Assembly: GCA_040901795.1 (NCBI GenBank)
Contig: JBBDYH010000162.1
Coordinates: forward strand, 1-64,000
From: JBBDYH01 sp040901795
GTDB taxonomy: Bacteria > Planctomycetota > Planctomycetia > Pirellulales > JALHPA01
Length of the DNA: 64,000 nt
Direction of reading: 5' to 3'
This document shows, piece by piece, positions 41,903 to 50,820 of this stretch (position 1 is the stretch's first letter; the number at the start of each line of letters is the position of its first letter). The position numbers were made by a program, and so were the translations under genes. The notes below the pieces were generated by a model. That model saw only the letters and a program-made list of their open reading frames with translations, had not been told where the DNA came from and ran no database searches.

Positions 41903-43054
41903 CTACTCCGGTCGTTTTTTCTCGAACAGCTTGAGCCAATCGAGCGTAATGCGGTCGCCGACGGTCTTCGCCCCGCGGTATTCGTCGGGCGTCTTCCCCC
42001 AATAAAACCCGATCCAGCCGGCGGCGATGCCTTGCGACTTGTCAATAAATTGTCCCAGCTCATCGGCTGAGCACCGCAGCGGAAACATCTCTTCGATCAC
42101 CACCGGCTTTCCCACCGCAAAACCGCGGAGTATGTCGAGCGCCTCGTCGAGCTTGTCTTTCTCGGGATAGATGTGCATCGCCACGAAGTCCAACTCGCCG
42201 GCGATCTTGTCCGGGATAAATCCCGAGGACAGCCCCGGTCGATCCAAGCTCCAGGGAACCAGCCCCACGGTGATCAGATGGCGGCGATCGTGCTTGCGGA
42301 TCGACTTGGCAAGGTGTGCGATCCATTGCCGCGCGATCTCGTGCCGCGGGCGATCCCTGGTTTCTAGGGCAATGTATTGCACGAAGTGCTTGCCGGCGAA
42401 TGGAGGGGCCAGCCAATTGGCTTGCTTGCCTGCCGCGCCGGCCACGAGCGGCTCGTTCATCAAGTCGTAGCAAAACACGGCCGGGCTGTCGGCGGCCCGC
42501 GCGGCGACCGCTTCCCAAAAGCGAGCTTGGACGTCCCAGCGATCTTGTTCGGCGAGCTGATCGTACCACGCGGGCACGTCGCGCTTCTGATAACAACCCA
42601 GGCCGGTCAAGTTGAGGTACAGCCGCTTCCGCTCGGCAAGCTTGAGCAGACGCGCTAGCTGGTCGAGCGATTTGTGGTTGGGCGCGTCGGCCGTCTCCAT
42701 GAACCTGCCAAGCTGTAAGTGGACGCGAACGACATTCGCGCCGAGCTGTTTCATTTCGTCAAAATCTTCTTCGACCTTGGGCCATTCGTCGAACCAGTAG
42801 TCCTCGATCAACCGACCTCGTTCGTCGTGGTCGTAATTAAAACCCCAGGGGATGAACCCGCGCTGGGTATCAGCCAGCAGAAAGCCGCGGCGATCTGGAG
42901 CTACTTTGATCCACGGCAGGCCAGCGTCGGGCGTCTGATCCGCGGACTCGCGTCGTTGAATCGCACGACGCGCCGGCTGCTCTGCCTCAGCGATCGACAA
43001 ACTCAACATGGCCGCACACAGAAGTATTCGAGACAGTATTTGCCACAGTGACAT
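41903..43054 (-). CDS. GH5-like cellulase-family protein
   Basis: A 383-residue exported protein; the ATG at 43054 gives a signal peptide (WQILSRILLCAAMLSLSIAEA). TIM-barrel features of glycoside hydrolase family 5: WGFNYDHDERG, LGANVVRVHLQLGRFM, FCYDLMNEPLV (acid/base Glu after Asn), FVAMHIYP and KPVVIEEMFPL (nucleophile Glu). Likely cleaves a beta-linked polysaccharide outside the cytoplasm; exact linkage unknown. The longer open frame to 43162 lacks a plausible start context. Confidence 0.8.
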   Translation of the reverse strand: MSLWQILSRILLCAAMLSLSIAEAEQPARRAIQRRESADQTPDAGLPWIKVAPDRRGFLLADTQRGFIPWGFNYDHDERGRLIEDYWFDEWPKVEEDFDEMKQLGANVVRVHLQLGRFMETADAPNHKSLDQLARLLKLAERKRLYLNLTGLGCYQKRDVPAWYDQLAEQDRWDVQARFWEAVAARAADSPAVFCYDLMNEPLVAGAAGKQANWLAPPFAGKHFVQYIALETRDRPRHEIARQWIAHLAKSIRKHDRRHLITVGLVPWSLDRPGLSSGFIPDKIAGELDFVAMHIYPEKDKLDEALDILRGFAVGKPVVIEEMFPLRCSADELGQFIDKSQGIAAGWIGFYWGKTPDEYRGAKTVGDRITLDWLKLFEKKRPE

Positions 43055-43230
43055 AGGCGTCCACCTGAAAATGCGCGAGGGATTTTTTGGGCCACGCAAC
43101 TTTTCGCTGCCGGAGACGAGAATATAACGCTGGCAGAACGGATTGCTAATCGGTCCGTTCATCGCGGACCGGAAATCCGGCCTCCAACTTATTTTGCCAA
43201 TCTACCTACCGCGAACACTCGAGCATTCCC

Positions 43231-43890
43231 ATGTCCTGTGCCAAAGGCCACGTTAAAGATCCAAGCTGGACGTTCGACCTCATCTGGAAGCACCTGCACG
43301 AGAATACGACAAAAGCGAAGCGCACACATTGGTACGGGAATATGGATCCCAATGGCGAGCTCGACGACCGGCATCGGGTTTACGAACTCCTGGTGGACGA
43401 GCCCAACCACACATACCCGAGAGGCGCGGACGCCACGGCGGCCAACGAAGTGCGGAAGCGGAGCATGATTCCCTGGAATCAGCTCCATCCGGGCATCATC
43501 AAGACTTTCAAAACGAAGTATGCCTGCGGTTCAGTAATGAAAATCACGTTTGAGAAGTACATGGGTTGGGGAGGGGGTTATCCGGGCGAGAAAGACGTTC
43601 GCAAGAAAGGGTTTGACGCTGTCGCCTTTACAGTCCGCAATATCATGAGCGGAAAGCCTGTGCTGGCGAGAACCGCCGATACCCGCTACGGTCACCATTT
43701 TGTTGGCATTGTCGGCGCTCGGATGGCCCCCGCTTGGGAATTCCTTTACATCGATCCGTGGGCCGGCAATGGTGCGCCGATCACCTACGCCGGTGCGACG
43801 ACATCGTTTCTCGGAATCATTCGGCAGGAGAACGGCAAGTTGAAGTACGGCTCGTTCGATGTAAACACCGTCGGCGGATTTGTTCCGTAG
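43231..43890 (+). CDS. Papain-like/C39-like protein, uncertain
   Basis: A 219-residue protein without signal peptide. KYACGSVMKITFEKY contains the only likely catalytic-type Cys, and TRYGHHFVGIVGARMAPAWEFLYIDPWAG looks like the His and Asp strands of a peptidase C39-like fold (GHxxxIVG, then YIDPW). This suggests a cysteine peptidase or an inactive relative, by pattern only. Start is uncertain: no clear ribosome site precedes ATG 43231. Neighbours are small accessory genes. Confidence 0.45.
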   Translation: MSCAKGHVKDPSWTFDLIWKHLHENTTKAKRTHWYGNMDPNGELDDRHRVYELLVDEPNHTYPRGADATAANEVRKRSMIPWNQLHPGIIKTFKTKYACGSVMKITFEKYMGWGGGYPGEKDVRKKGFDAVAFTVRNIMSGKPVLARTADTRYGHHFVGIVGARMAPAWEFLYIDPWAGNGAPITYAGATTSFLGIIRQENGKLKYGSFDVNTVGGFVP

Positions 43891-43973
43891 GTCGCCGCCT
43901 CTTGTTGCTTTGGCAGTCGGCCGCAGTTACATTGCGGACGGAGGGGATGGCATTCGGAACATGGAGTGAGGAC

Positions 43974-44753
43974 ATGCGCGCGGCGATTGTTGCTGTGTTG
44001 CTTTTGGTCCGATGTGCCGTCTCGGCTCGGGCGGAGGTGGTGGAGTTTGTCGTCGATCCCGCGCTCACCCGGTGGAGCATGCGGGGCGCGATGTTCAACT
44101 TGGACGAACCGGGGCAACTTCGCCCGCAATCGCTCGGCAGCGAGGTGACTTCGCTGGCCGGTATTCTGCGTGTCGACCTGACGCCGACGTCGATCCAGTT
44201 CTTGCCGGGAAGTGCGCTGGACGCGGTGTTGCAGCCGCTGCCCCAACAGCCGGCGATTGGCGGTAGCGCCGGCGCGGCGCCAGCCGACAACGGAATGATG
44301 ACCGCCCCTCTCGCCGGCGGGACGGCGCTGGCCGCCGCGCGCGATTTCAGCTTTACGCTAGCCAGTGCGGCGATCCCGTTAGTGACCGGCCCGCAATTCA
44401 GCAAATTCGCCGAAGACCTCGAAGCTACGGTCAACGTGCGCGTGGATTACTCGTATGGGGCCATCGCCGGCACGCACGAGTTAGTCGATTGGAATCGAGG
44501 TTTCGACGACGACCACGTGGCCACACTCACAACCACCGGCCTCGTGCAAACGATTCGACTGCAAAACTACCTGGGCGACATTTTCGCGCTTCAGACGCCG
44601 GCCGACAGCTTCTTGGAGTGGTCGGGGCCGATTGTCGCCACGCGCGTGATTCCGGAGCCGAGCAGTTGGCTGCTCGCGACGGTTGCGGTGAGCATTGCTT
44701 GCGGAGGACTGTACGTGATTGCCATCGGCCGGCTAGGTCAGCACCGCCGATAA
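43974..44753 (+). CDS. PEP-CTERM protein, small
   Basis: A 259-residue protein with a signal peptide (AAIVAVLLLVRCAVSARA) and a C-terminal sorting tail: VIPEPSSWLLATVAVSIACGGLYVI then basic residues. The middle part has beta-rich text (EVVEFVVDPALTRWSMRG, SIQFLPGSALDAVLQPLP) of no known family. GGAGTGAGGAC precedes the ATG at 43974. It overlaps the convergent gene at its 3' end by 21 bases. Confidence 0.8.
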   Translation: MRAAIVAVLLLVRCAVSARAEVVEFVVDPALTRWSMRGAMFNLDEPGQLRPQSLGSEVTSLAGILRVDLTPTSIQFLPGSALDAVLQPLPQQPAIGGSAGAAPADNGMMTAPLAGGTALAAARDFSFTLASAAIPLVTGPQFSKFAEDLEATVNVRVDYSYGAIAGTHELVDWNRGFDDDHVATLTTTGLVQTIRLQNYLGDIFALQTPADSFLEWSGPIVATRVIPEPSSWLLATVAVSIACGGLYVIAIGRLGQHRR

Positions 44754-45194
44754 CCTGGCAGAGACTTCAGCGGGCAGCTCATTCCACCAGCCATCTCGGC
44801 CGGTCGCAACAATTTGGCCGATAACCTGATCGACGGTGTAGTGGTGACACTCTTGTGGATCGATTCGTCCCAGCTCGTAATACGCATCGCGATCTGTGAG
44901 CCAAAGCGTCTTCTCGAGCGTGCCGCAGTCCACGACGTAGCCATTTCCTTCGATCCAGGCATGGCCAATCTTCTGGTCCTTGACGTTGCCGGCTTGGCCG
45001 AAGGGAAAGCCGTGGACCAGGACAGGATTTGGCCCTAAGGCGGGCAGATTCTCGTTGCGGATCGTTGCCGCGTCGCCACGGAAATGCGGCTCGAAGACGC
45101 ACTGGTTGGCGCCGATGATGACGCTGCCGCTGGAGAGGTCCGCGTAGAGGTCCAAGAAGGTCTCTAGCGCGAACCGGTAGCAATTGCCCGGCAT
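44733..45194 (-). CDS. Transglutaminase/papain-like protein, uncertain
   Basis: A 153-residue protein: MPGNCYRFALETFLDLY holds a likely nucleophile Cys; KIGHAWIEGNGYVVDCGTLEKTLWLTDRDAYYELGRI holds a GHAW His and a VVD Asp. A Cys-His-Asp series in this spacing occurs in small transglutaminase-like enzymes often found in accessory regions. Overlaps the PEP-CTERM gene by 21 bases tail to tail. Function unknown. Confidence 0.55.
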   Translation of the reverse strand: MPGNCYRFALETFLDLYADLSSGSVIIGANQCVFEPHFRGDAATIRNENLPALGPNPVLVHGFPFGQAGNVKDQKIGHAWIEGNGYVVDCGTLEKTLWLTDRDAYYELGRIDPQECHHYTVDQVIGQIVATGRDGWWNELPAEVSARLSAVLT

Positions 45195-45458
45195 GGAGTT
45201 CTCGCTGTTCCGTTTGACTAACCGCCTCTGGAAGCAACTTAAACCCCATAGGAGTTATATTGTTTCGGCAGAGTGGTCGCGGTTTCAACGAGATTGCTTT
45301 AAAGTCTTTGCTGCTTGGCAGATATGGCGTGATTCCTTGCTCCGCTGAAGTCGAAAAGATTGGAGGGCAGTCAATCTCGCGACACAGGCATGCCAAGCTC
45401 AATGATTTTGCGCTATCCCAAGGACTTCGGCAGTTAGGGATGCTAAGAAGCCGCAGGC

Positions 45459-46286
45459 CTAACGGAGCACCGTTATTCGGTTGAACGGCCAGTAGATCAG
45501 GTCCACAACACCAATCAGTTTTTCGCGGTCAGTCGGACCATCAGTCCGAGAGTCCTTCGAACGTTCGACATTGTCGCCAACGAAGAAGTACTCCTCATCG
45601 CCAAGTTGAATCGTCTGGCCATCGCGGTAGCGCGTCAGTTCGGGAGCATCGGCGAGTTCGGCGCTGTACCGGCCGGCGAGGACCTCCGGCCCAGATAGCG
45701 CCTCATCGTTGACATAGAGCGTGCCGTTCTGGAAGCGGAGGCTCTCTCCCGGCAGACCGACGAGTCGTTTGCAGGAAATCACCGGCTCAGCGTCGTTGGT
45801 TTGGTACGCCACGAGGTCCCAGCGTCGCGGCGTCAGGAGCTTGTTGACGACGAAGCGATCGTCGAGGTTTAGCGTGGGGGCCATGCTTTGCGTGGGAATA
45901 GTAAAGGCCTCCAAAACAGAGGGCCTGATGACGGCATAGAGGAGTATTGCCGAGACGATCGTCAGCCCAATGTAGGCGGCGAGCGGCGCCAGGGCGCGGG
46001 CCATCGAGAGGCGGAACGCACGGCGAAAGAGAAGCAACCCCAAGAGCAGATGGACCATGATCAAGGCGAGACCTACACCGATTGCGACGCCGTCATGCTC
46101 GGCCGGGATGGCGACATGGACGAGCGAAAGTGCCACTCCGAGGAGGTACAGCGTAAGTGCAACCCACAGGCCGGTGCCGAACCGAGCCGAAGTGGATGCG
46201 ACAGCGCGTGCAGCCAATACGAGCACTGCCGCGATGATTAGCAATTGGGCGATGAGGACCGCTGTAAGGACTGTTAGGCTCAACAT
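45459..46286 (-). CDS. lepB: Signal peptidase I with extended membrane N-terminus
   Basis: 275 residues. Residues 1-120 form four membrane segments, more than the one or two usual in type I signal peptidases. The catalytic part has AFTIPTQSMAPTLN (nucleophile Ser134), DRFVVNKLL, ISCKRLVGLPGE (general-base Lys173) and YFFVGDNVERSKDSR (box E). It removes signal peptides from exported proteins at the outer face of the membrane. It follows a small gene by 6 bases. In an accessory stretch, it may be a second, specialised copy rather than the housekeeping one (inference). Confidence 0.9.
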   Translation of the reverse strand: MLSLTVLTAVLIAQLLIIAAVLVLAARAVASTSARFGTGLWVALTLYLLGVALSLVHVAIPAEHDGVAIGVGLALIMVHLLLGLLLFRRAFRLSMARALAPLAAYIGLTIVSAILLYAVIRPSVLEAFTIPTQSMAPTLNLDDRFVVNKLLTPRRWDLVAYQTNDAEPVISCKRLVGLPGESLRFQNGTLYVNDEALSGPEVLAGRYSAELADAPELTRYRDGQTIQLGDEEYFFVGDNVERSKDSRTDGPTDREKLIGVVDLIYWPFNRITVLR

Positions 46287-46292
46287 GGGACC

Positions 46293-46628
46293 TCAGTCGG
46301 AGTTGCTGAGATACTGACCTCGCATCCGTTTCCAGCCGTCGTCAGTGAACCAACCTGGCTGTGGAACGCCTTCGCCGAACTCGTCGATACGCTGTGCAGC
46401 GTCTACTGGTTCATCATGTTGCACTTTTGCCAACATGCGGAACTTGAAGTATGCGATCTCGTGGAGCGAAGTCGCCTTGGCTTGGCATCGGCAAACTTCG
46501 ACGAAATGGCGCTGCGCCTCGGATTCAGGGAGTCGCTGCCCAATGTCTAGGGCGCGATAGAAGCCGAAGTACCGATCGATTAGAGCCGCTTCTTCGGGCG
46601 TAAGCTGCAAGCTGTGGATTTCGGACAT
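46293..46628 (-). CDS. Small protein of unknown function upstream of lepB
   Basis: 111 residues from ATG 46628: MSEIHSLQLTPEEAALIDRYFGFYRALDIGQRLPESEAQRHFVEVCRCQAKATSLHEIAYFKF. Helical, acidic, cytoplasmic-looking, no signal peptide. It ends 6 bases before lepB starts and is probably in the same transcript. No family recognised. Confidence 0.6.
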   Translation of the reverse strand: MSEIHSLQLTPEEAALIDRYFGFYRALDIGQRLPESEAQRHFVEVCRCQAKATSLHEIAYFKFRMLAKVQHDEPVDAAQRIDEFGEGVPQPGWFTDDGWKRMRGQYLSNSD

Positions 46629-46765
46629 GGTTAGGTGCTCCACTTCCCGCCACGAAAACAATTGACATCAAATTAATCAGGGCGTCAAATCGTCCTTACC
46701 GCGCGGTCGGGGCAGCACATTGGAGCGCGGAGCGTTTTACTATTTCGCAATGGGAAGCGGTAGCC

Positions 46766-47305
46766 ATGGCGAACGACGAGCAAACGCACGTCAACCTGAT
46801 CCCCTCCGAACGGAACGAACGGGCGATCATTATCCTGCGAGCGCAGAAGGTTATGCTCGATTCGGACCTGGCGGCTCTTTATCGTGTGGAGACCAAGCAG
46901 CTCATTCGGGCCGTCAAGCGGAACCGCGACCGGTTTCCGGCGGACTTCTCGTTCGAGCTTAGGCAGCAAGAGTTTACAAACTTGAGGCGCCAATTTGGCA
47001 CCTCAAGTTCGGGCTGGGGCGGTCGCCGCACGCGCCCTTGGGCATTCACGGAGCAAGGGGTGGCCATGCTCTCGAGCGTGCTCCGCAGCAAGCGGGCCGT
47101 TTTGGTCAATATCGAGATCATGCGGGCCTTCGTCCACCTGCGTGAGTTGCTCTCCACCCATGCCGACTTAGCGAGACGGCTCGACGACCTGGAGAAGAAG
47201 TACGATAAACAATTCGCCGTCGTCTTCGACGCCATTCGGCAGTTGATGGCCCCTCCCAAATCGGAAAAATACGAGATCGGCTACCACACGCTGCTGAAGA
47301 AGTGA
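46766..47305 (+). CDS. ORF6N-domain protein
   Basis: A 179-residue protein: IIILRAQKVMLDSDLAALYRVETKQLIRAVKRNRDRFPADFSFEL is the ORF6N DNA-binding domain, RPWAFTEQGVAMLSSVLRSKRAVLVNIEIMRAFVHLRELL its usual continuation, and a coiled-coil-like tail follows. Such genes are common on phages, plasmids and genomic islands; the precise role is unknown. Here it is a likely mark of accessory DNA. Confidence 0.88.
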   Translation: MANDEQTHVNLIPSERNERAIIILRAQKVMLDSDLAALYRVETKQLIRAVKRNRDRFPADFSFELRQQEFTNLRRQFGTSSSGWGGRRTRPWAFTEQGVAMLSSVLRSKRAVLVNIEIMRAFVHLRELLSTHADLARRLDDLEKKYDKQFAVVFDAIRQLMAPPKSEKYEIGYHTLLKK

Positions 47306-47330
47306 AGTCCACCGGCGAAGAGACTGCGTA

Positions 47331-47888
47331 ATGCGGCACAACGACACGAAAAGGGCGGAGTGCTCTCGTTGCGGACGGGAGCTCGTCTTGCGGCTGCTGG
47401 ATGATCGGTGGTTGTGCGGGAAGTGCCAGAAAGAGACGTCGAAGACATCATCGGCGACGGAGAAGCAGGTGGACTATTTACGGCGGCTCGGCGTTCGGGC
47501 TCCTGACGGTCTGACGCGATATGATGCCCATCGGTTGATCAGTGCGGTAACCGACGACTTGCCGTACTACGTCGCTGACGTGTGGCGCGAATTGACCAAT
47601 CTGCGGTTGGACCAGTGCGGCATCCCGTGGTCGGACGCGAAACGGATTGCCGCGATGATCGCGAACCGCGATTATCAAATGGCGATCGACCTGAGCGACG
47701 TTTGTTGCGATCGGTATTTCGCGACAGGGAAACTGGCCGACGAGTTGGGTGTCGCAATGAGCGATTGCCACGTGCCGGTGGAAAGGGACAGCCGATTTGA
47801 GTTCGTCGCCGGATTACTCGTGAGGGAATGTAGTCGGTATTGGCCCGGTTGTTCTTCGGCGCTCCGTCGTGCGCTCGGTGCTTCTTAG
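47331..47888 (+). CDS. Zinc-ribbon protein of unknown function
   Basis: 185 residues. CSRCGRELVLRLLDDRWLCGKCQ (about 11-33) is a zinc ribbon with two CxxC knuckles, followed by SATEKQVDYLRRLGVRAPDGLTRYDAHRLISAV, a SAP-like helical motif seen after TEKQ in several small bacterial proteins. The rest is unrecognised. It starts 25 bases after the ORF6N gene and may be co-transcribed. Confidence 0.6.
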   Translation: MRHNDTKRAECSRCGRELVLRLLDDRWLCGKCQKETSKTSSATEKQVDYLRRLGVRAPDGLTRYDAHRLISAVTDDLPYYVADVWRELTNLRLDQCGIPWSDAKRIAAMIANRDYQMAIDLSDVCCDRYFATGKLADELGVAMSDCHVPVERDSRFEFVAGLLVRECSRYWPGCSSALRRALGAS

Positions 47889-48234
47889 CCGGCACGCGAC
47901 CAATGCCGTGAGTAGCGATGCTTAACCGTTCAAGGAGCCAGCACTGGCAGTGCCAGTGCCACACGGCAGAGACGCAACTTGGCCAGTGCCGCACGGCCGC
48001 GCTGCCATTGTAGTTTGGCAGGAACACGCCTGTGTTGGATGAAATGCCGCCTGTAGCTTCGCCGCGCGGACAACAGCGGCGTCGTCCGGGTCACCCGCGA
48101 TATTCGCTCCATCCGTCACAACGTGGCGCGTTCCATGACGAAGGCGGCCACGAAGTGCGGCATATCCGCCCTCGATCAGTGTATTCAGGCTATGAAGGAG
48201 TAGCATTTCGGATTGCCGTGTTGGGAGGTGAGCC
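47889..48234. repeat. Intergenic stretch with palindrome GCACTGGCA/TGCCAGTGC
   Basis: A perfect 9-base-arm palindrome with a one-base centre lies at 47941-47959; related words (GGCCAGTGCCGCACGG) follow to about 48000. From 48000 to 48234 I see nothing else except GGAGGTGA before the next gene. Confidence 0.65.
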
Positions 48235-48936
48235 ATGGGTAAATTTGCGAACGAAGCACGTCATCATTTTGGGGAAATCGAGCGATACTACCATCATGCC
48301 GGGTTCACGGGCTACTCGCAGGCATTACACCACTACCACGAGTTGACTGGCCTTATGCGTCGTGCCTACGGTTCGAGAGATGCACAAAACGATATGGTAG
48401 TGATCAGATCCCTCGTGGAGAGAGCTGGGCTGCTGATGGAAGAGATGAAACGGCGGCACGACGAACATACCAAACAGCCCACGTGCGACACGTGGTACTT
48501 TGCCTACGGAAGCAACTTGTCTGTCGATCAGAAGGAGGATCGTACCCTCAAGATTCGCCAGGCGATCCGTTGCCGATTGCCAGCTCACCGTTTTGCGTTC
48601 AACAAGCGCTGCGACGATGGCCGAATTTGCGCCAACATAGTCCGAGATGATGCCACCGAGGTGTGGGGCGTTGTTTATTTGTGCGATTCCACTGCGATCC
48701 GAACGATGGACCGATGGGAGGGGGTGGCACGCGGCGACTACGAGCGTTTACCGGTGCGAGTGTTGAACGACATGAATGAGATAATCGAAGCGGTAACCTA
48801 CGTCGCCGGGGCCGACTTTGTGTGCGAGCCTGGGCAACCAAGCTCAGACTACCTCGCGCTAATTCTTCGAGGCGCAAGGCACCACGGTTTGCCCGACTCC
48901 TACATTGAGCAAATCGAACTACTGGCGCGTGAGTGA
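48235..48936 (+). CDS. Gamma-glutamylcyclotransferase-like protein with helical N-terminus
   Basis: 233 residues. The first 85 are helical and unassigned. From WYFAYGSNLSVDQ (about residue 87) it is a gamma-glutamylcyclotransferase-like domain: YGSN loop, CRLPAHRFAFNKR, EVWGVVYLCDSTAIRTMDRWEGVARGDYERLPV, SSDYLALILRGA. The Glu in MDRWEG is at the place of the catalytic acid. Such enzymes act on gamma-glutamyl amines or peptides. GGAGGTGA gives a strong ribosome site. Confidence 0.82.
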   Translation: MGKFANEARHHFGEIERYYHHAGFTGYSQALHHYHELTGLMRRAYGSRDAQNDMVVIRSLVERAGLLMEEMKRRHDEHTKQPTCDTWYFAYGSNLSVDQKEDRTLKIRQAIRCRLPAHRFAFNKRCDDGRICANIVRDDATEVWGVVYLCDSTAIRTMDRWEGVARGDYERLPVRVLNDMNEIIEAVTYVAGADFVCEPGQPSSDYLALILRGARHHGLPDSYIEQIELLARE

Positions 48937-49003
48937 GCACTGTTACAGTCAGATTGCAGCTCAAGTGGACCAATTAGAAGACACGTATTGGGGTCGAAGT
49001 CGC

Positions 49004-49720
49004 ATGAGCAAAGACACGAAACAGAATCTGGGAATCGTCGCGTGTGCCACATTTCTGCTCGTCGGTGGCGCGTATCTGTACCACTTAAGAAAGGTCGGCG
49101 CTGAAGCGCGTGGTGCAGTTGGTCACGTGGCGCATCAGATTACCGAAAGCAAGTACGAAGTGCGAAATCGCGACGGTCGAGAGGAAGGATATGCTGGTGC
49201 GACGCGGAAGGAAATGGAGGGGATGAGAACTGCGAAGCCAGGTTTGCCGAATGAGCGTATCCAATGCGATCGTTTCTCGCTCGTGACCGAGGTTGCGGAT
49301 TCAACGATTGACCTTGCCTTGTCCACTGATCTTCCAAATGACACGATCGTGATGGTAAGTGTGTCGCGATCGTATTGGGAAAAGGGCAGCGCCGTCGAGT
49401 ACTCTGTGGACTATTTCTCGCAGCGGAGCACAGTTGGAAGCTGGAGGTCTAAACGAGAAATCGTGGTTGCCGATGAAGTGTGGTGGTCTGCGCTCAGGGA
49501 AATGCAAGCGAAGATGGCGAGAGTCGGGCTTGGCTTTGAAGTAGCATCCGTAAGTGACGAAATTGAGATACGAATGGTGGTTCCCATTAACCAACCTAAT
49601 GCGCGTTTTGGGGAGCGCAATCAGAATCTTGTCGGCAAGGCAGTTCGGACCACCGGGCTGCGCGTGATCGAGGATGAAACCAAGATCCTTCGCCCAATAA
49701 TTAGAACCACGCGCTTGTGA
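49004..49720 (+). CDS. Single-membrane-span protein of unknown function
   Basis: 238 residues from ATG 49004: MSKDTKQNLGIVACATFLLVGGAYLYHLRK is a membrane anchor; the rest (charged, beta-rich, VMVSVSRSYWEKGSAVEYSVDYFSQRSTVGSW) should face outside. The frame is open upstream to 48905, overlapping the previous gene, but those residues look out of place before a membrane anchor. No family recognised. Ends 5 bases from the convergent inositol oxygenase gene. Confidence 0.55.
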   Translation: MSKDTKQNLGIVACATFLLVGGAYLYHLRKVGAEARGAVGHVAHQITESKYEVRNRDGREEGYAGATRKEMEGMRTAKPGLPNERIQCDRFSLVTEVADSTIDLALSTDLPNDTIVMVSVSRSYWEKGSAVEYSVDYFSQRSTVGSWRSKREIVVADEVWWSALREMQAKMARVGLGFEVASVSDEIEIRMVVPINQPNARFGERNQNLVGKAVRTTGLRVIEDETKILRPIIRTTRL

Positions 49721-49725
49721 CCGAA

Positions 49726-50598
49726 CTAAAACCTCAACTCCCCAGGCAAATACTTCGCCAGCAAATCCTCGTAGTAGGGCCGCAACTCGCTGAGCTGGGG
49801 CGGCTGCGGGGACTTGCTGTAGAGATCGTAGGGGTTGAAAGCGCGGACCAAGTCGAACATCCGGCGGTCGTGGTCCGTCATGAGGTGGTCGTATTGGCCT
49901 TCGCGGTGCGCAGCGTAGAACGAGTGGTAGCGGATCATGTAGAGCGCGGGTTCGGGAAGGTACGGCTTCATGATGTGGTAGAGGTACTCATCGTGGCCCC
50001 AGGACATGTGGACCGCGTCCAAGCCGCAGTTTTCGTGATAGACGCCGCAGGGGGTTTGCAACTCGGGGACCTGCGAGTCGGGGTTTTCGGCGAAGAATTC
50101 GGGGTAGACGATTTTTTCGCTATAGCGGCAGCCGACGGGAAACGTGTCGCCGACGACAGCCCACTGCGGTTCGCCGAAGAGGCAGAGGACTTTGCCCAGG
50201 TCGTGGATCAGGCCGGTGAGTACAAACCAGTCGGGGTGGCCGTCGGCGCGGATCGCCTCGGCGGTCTGCAACAGATGGTCGAGTTGCGAGAGCTCGATGT
50301 CGGGGTCGGAGTCGTCGACCAGCGTGTTGAGATACTCCAGCGCCTCCCAGGGACTCATCCGCCGGCGGTTGAACTGGAGGAAGTCGGCCTTCTTGGCGAG
50401 CACGAACTCGTAGGTCTGGTGCTGGTGATTCAGCCGGTAGAACTCACGAACGGTGTCGCGGGCCGGCGTGTCGTAGTTGCGATAGGCGTCGCGGTCCTTG
50501 GCTGGGTCGGCGGGTTGGCCTTCGACCGGGTAGCGGGCGACGACGAAGTCTTCCCAGTCGTCGAGAGAGGCAAGCGGGGCGGGGTTGGGGTCGGACAT
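49726..50598 (-). CDS. Inositol oxygenase (MIOX)
   Basis: 290 residues, the usual length. DTVREFYRLNHQHQTYEFVLAKKADF, MSPWEALEYLNTLVDDSDPDIELSQLDHLLQTAEAIR, WFVLTGLIHDLGKVL (HD iron ligands), GDTFPVGC, YHENCGLDAVHMSWGHDEYLYHIMK and IRYHSFYAAHREG match the HD-domain di-iron enzyme that opens myo-inositol to D-glucuronate with oxygen. Cytoplasmic. No inositol transport or glucuronate genes lie next to it. Confidence 0.93.
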   Translation of the reverse strand: MSDPNPAPLASLDDWEDFVVARYPVEGQPADPAKDRDAYRNYDTPARDTVREFYRLNHQHQTYEFVLAKKADFLQFNRRRMSPWEALEYLNTLVDDSDPDIELSQLDHLLQTAEAIRADGHPDWFVLTGLIHDLGKVLCLFGEPQWAVVGDTFPVGCRYSEKIVYPEFFAENPDSQVPELQTPCGVYHENCGLDAVHMSWGHDEYLYHIMKPYLPEPALYMIRYHSFYAAHREGQYDHLMTDHDRRMFDLVRAFNPYDLYSKSPQPPQLSELRPYYEDLLAKYLPGELRF

Positions 50599-50649
50599 GG
50601 CGGTAGGTTGTGCGAGTTATGAGAAGGACCGTTTGCGATTATAGCGAGG

Positions 50650-50815
50650 CCAAGGGCAAAGTACGAAGGACGAAGGACGAAGGACGGATGCCGGCGAAAC
50701 GATGAGTTAGCGACGTGGCTGGGCGTATCCCGGATTCAGCGAAGCGGAGCTTCGCGGCAGTACGTTCCCAGGCAGAGCCTGGGACCGAGTGGCTAGCCCG
50801 TGGCTAGCCCCCGGC
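50650..50815. repeat. Short tandem repeats, palindrome and direct repeat
   Basis: ACGAAGG repeats (50662-50685), the palindrome TCCCAGGC-AGA-GCCTGGGA (50766-50784) and a doubled GTGGCTAGCCC follow one another between two minus-strand genes. Confidence 0.7.
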
Positions 50816-50820
50816 GGCTT

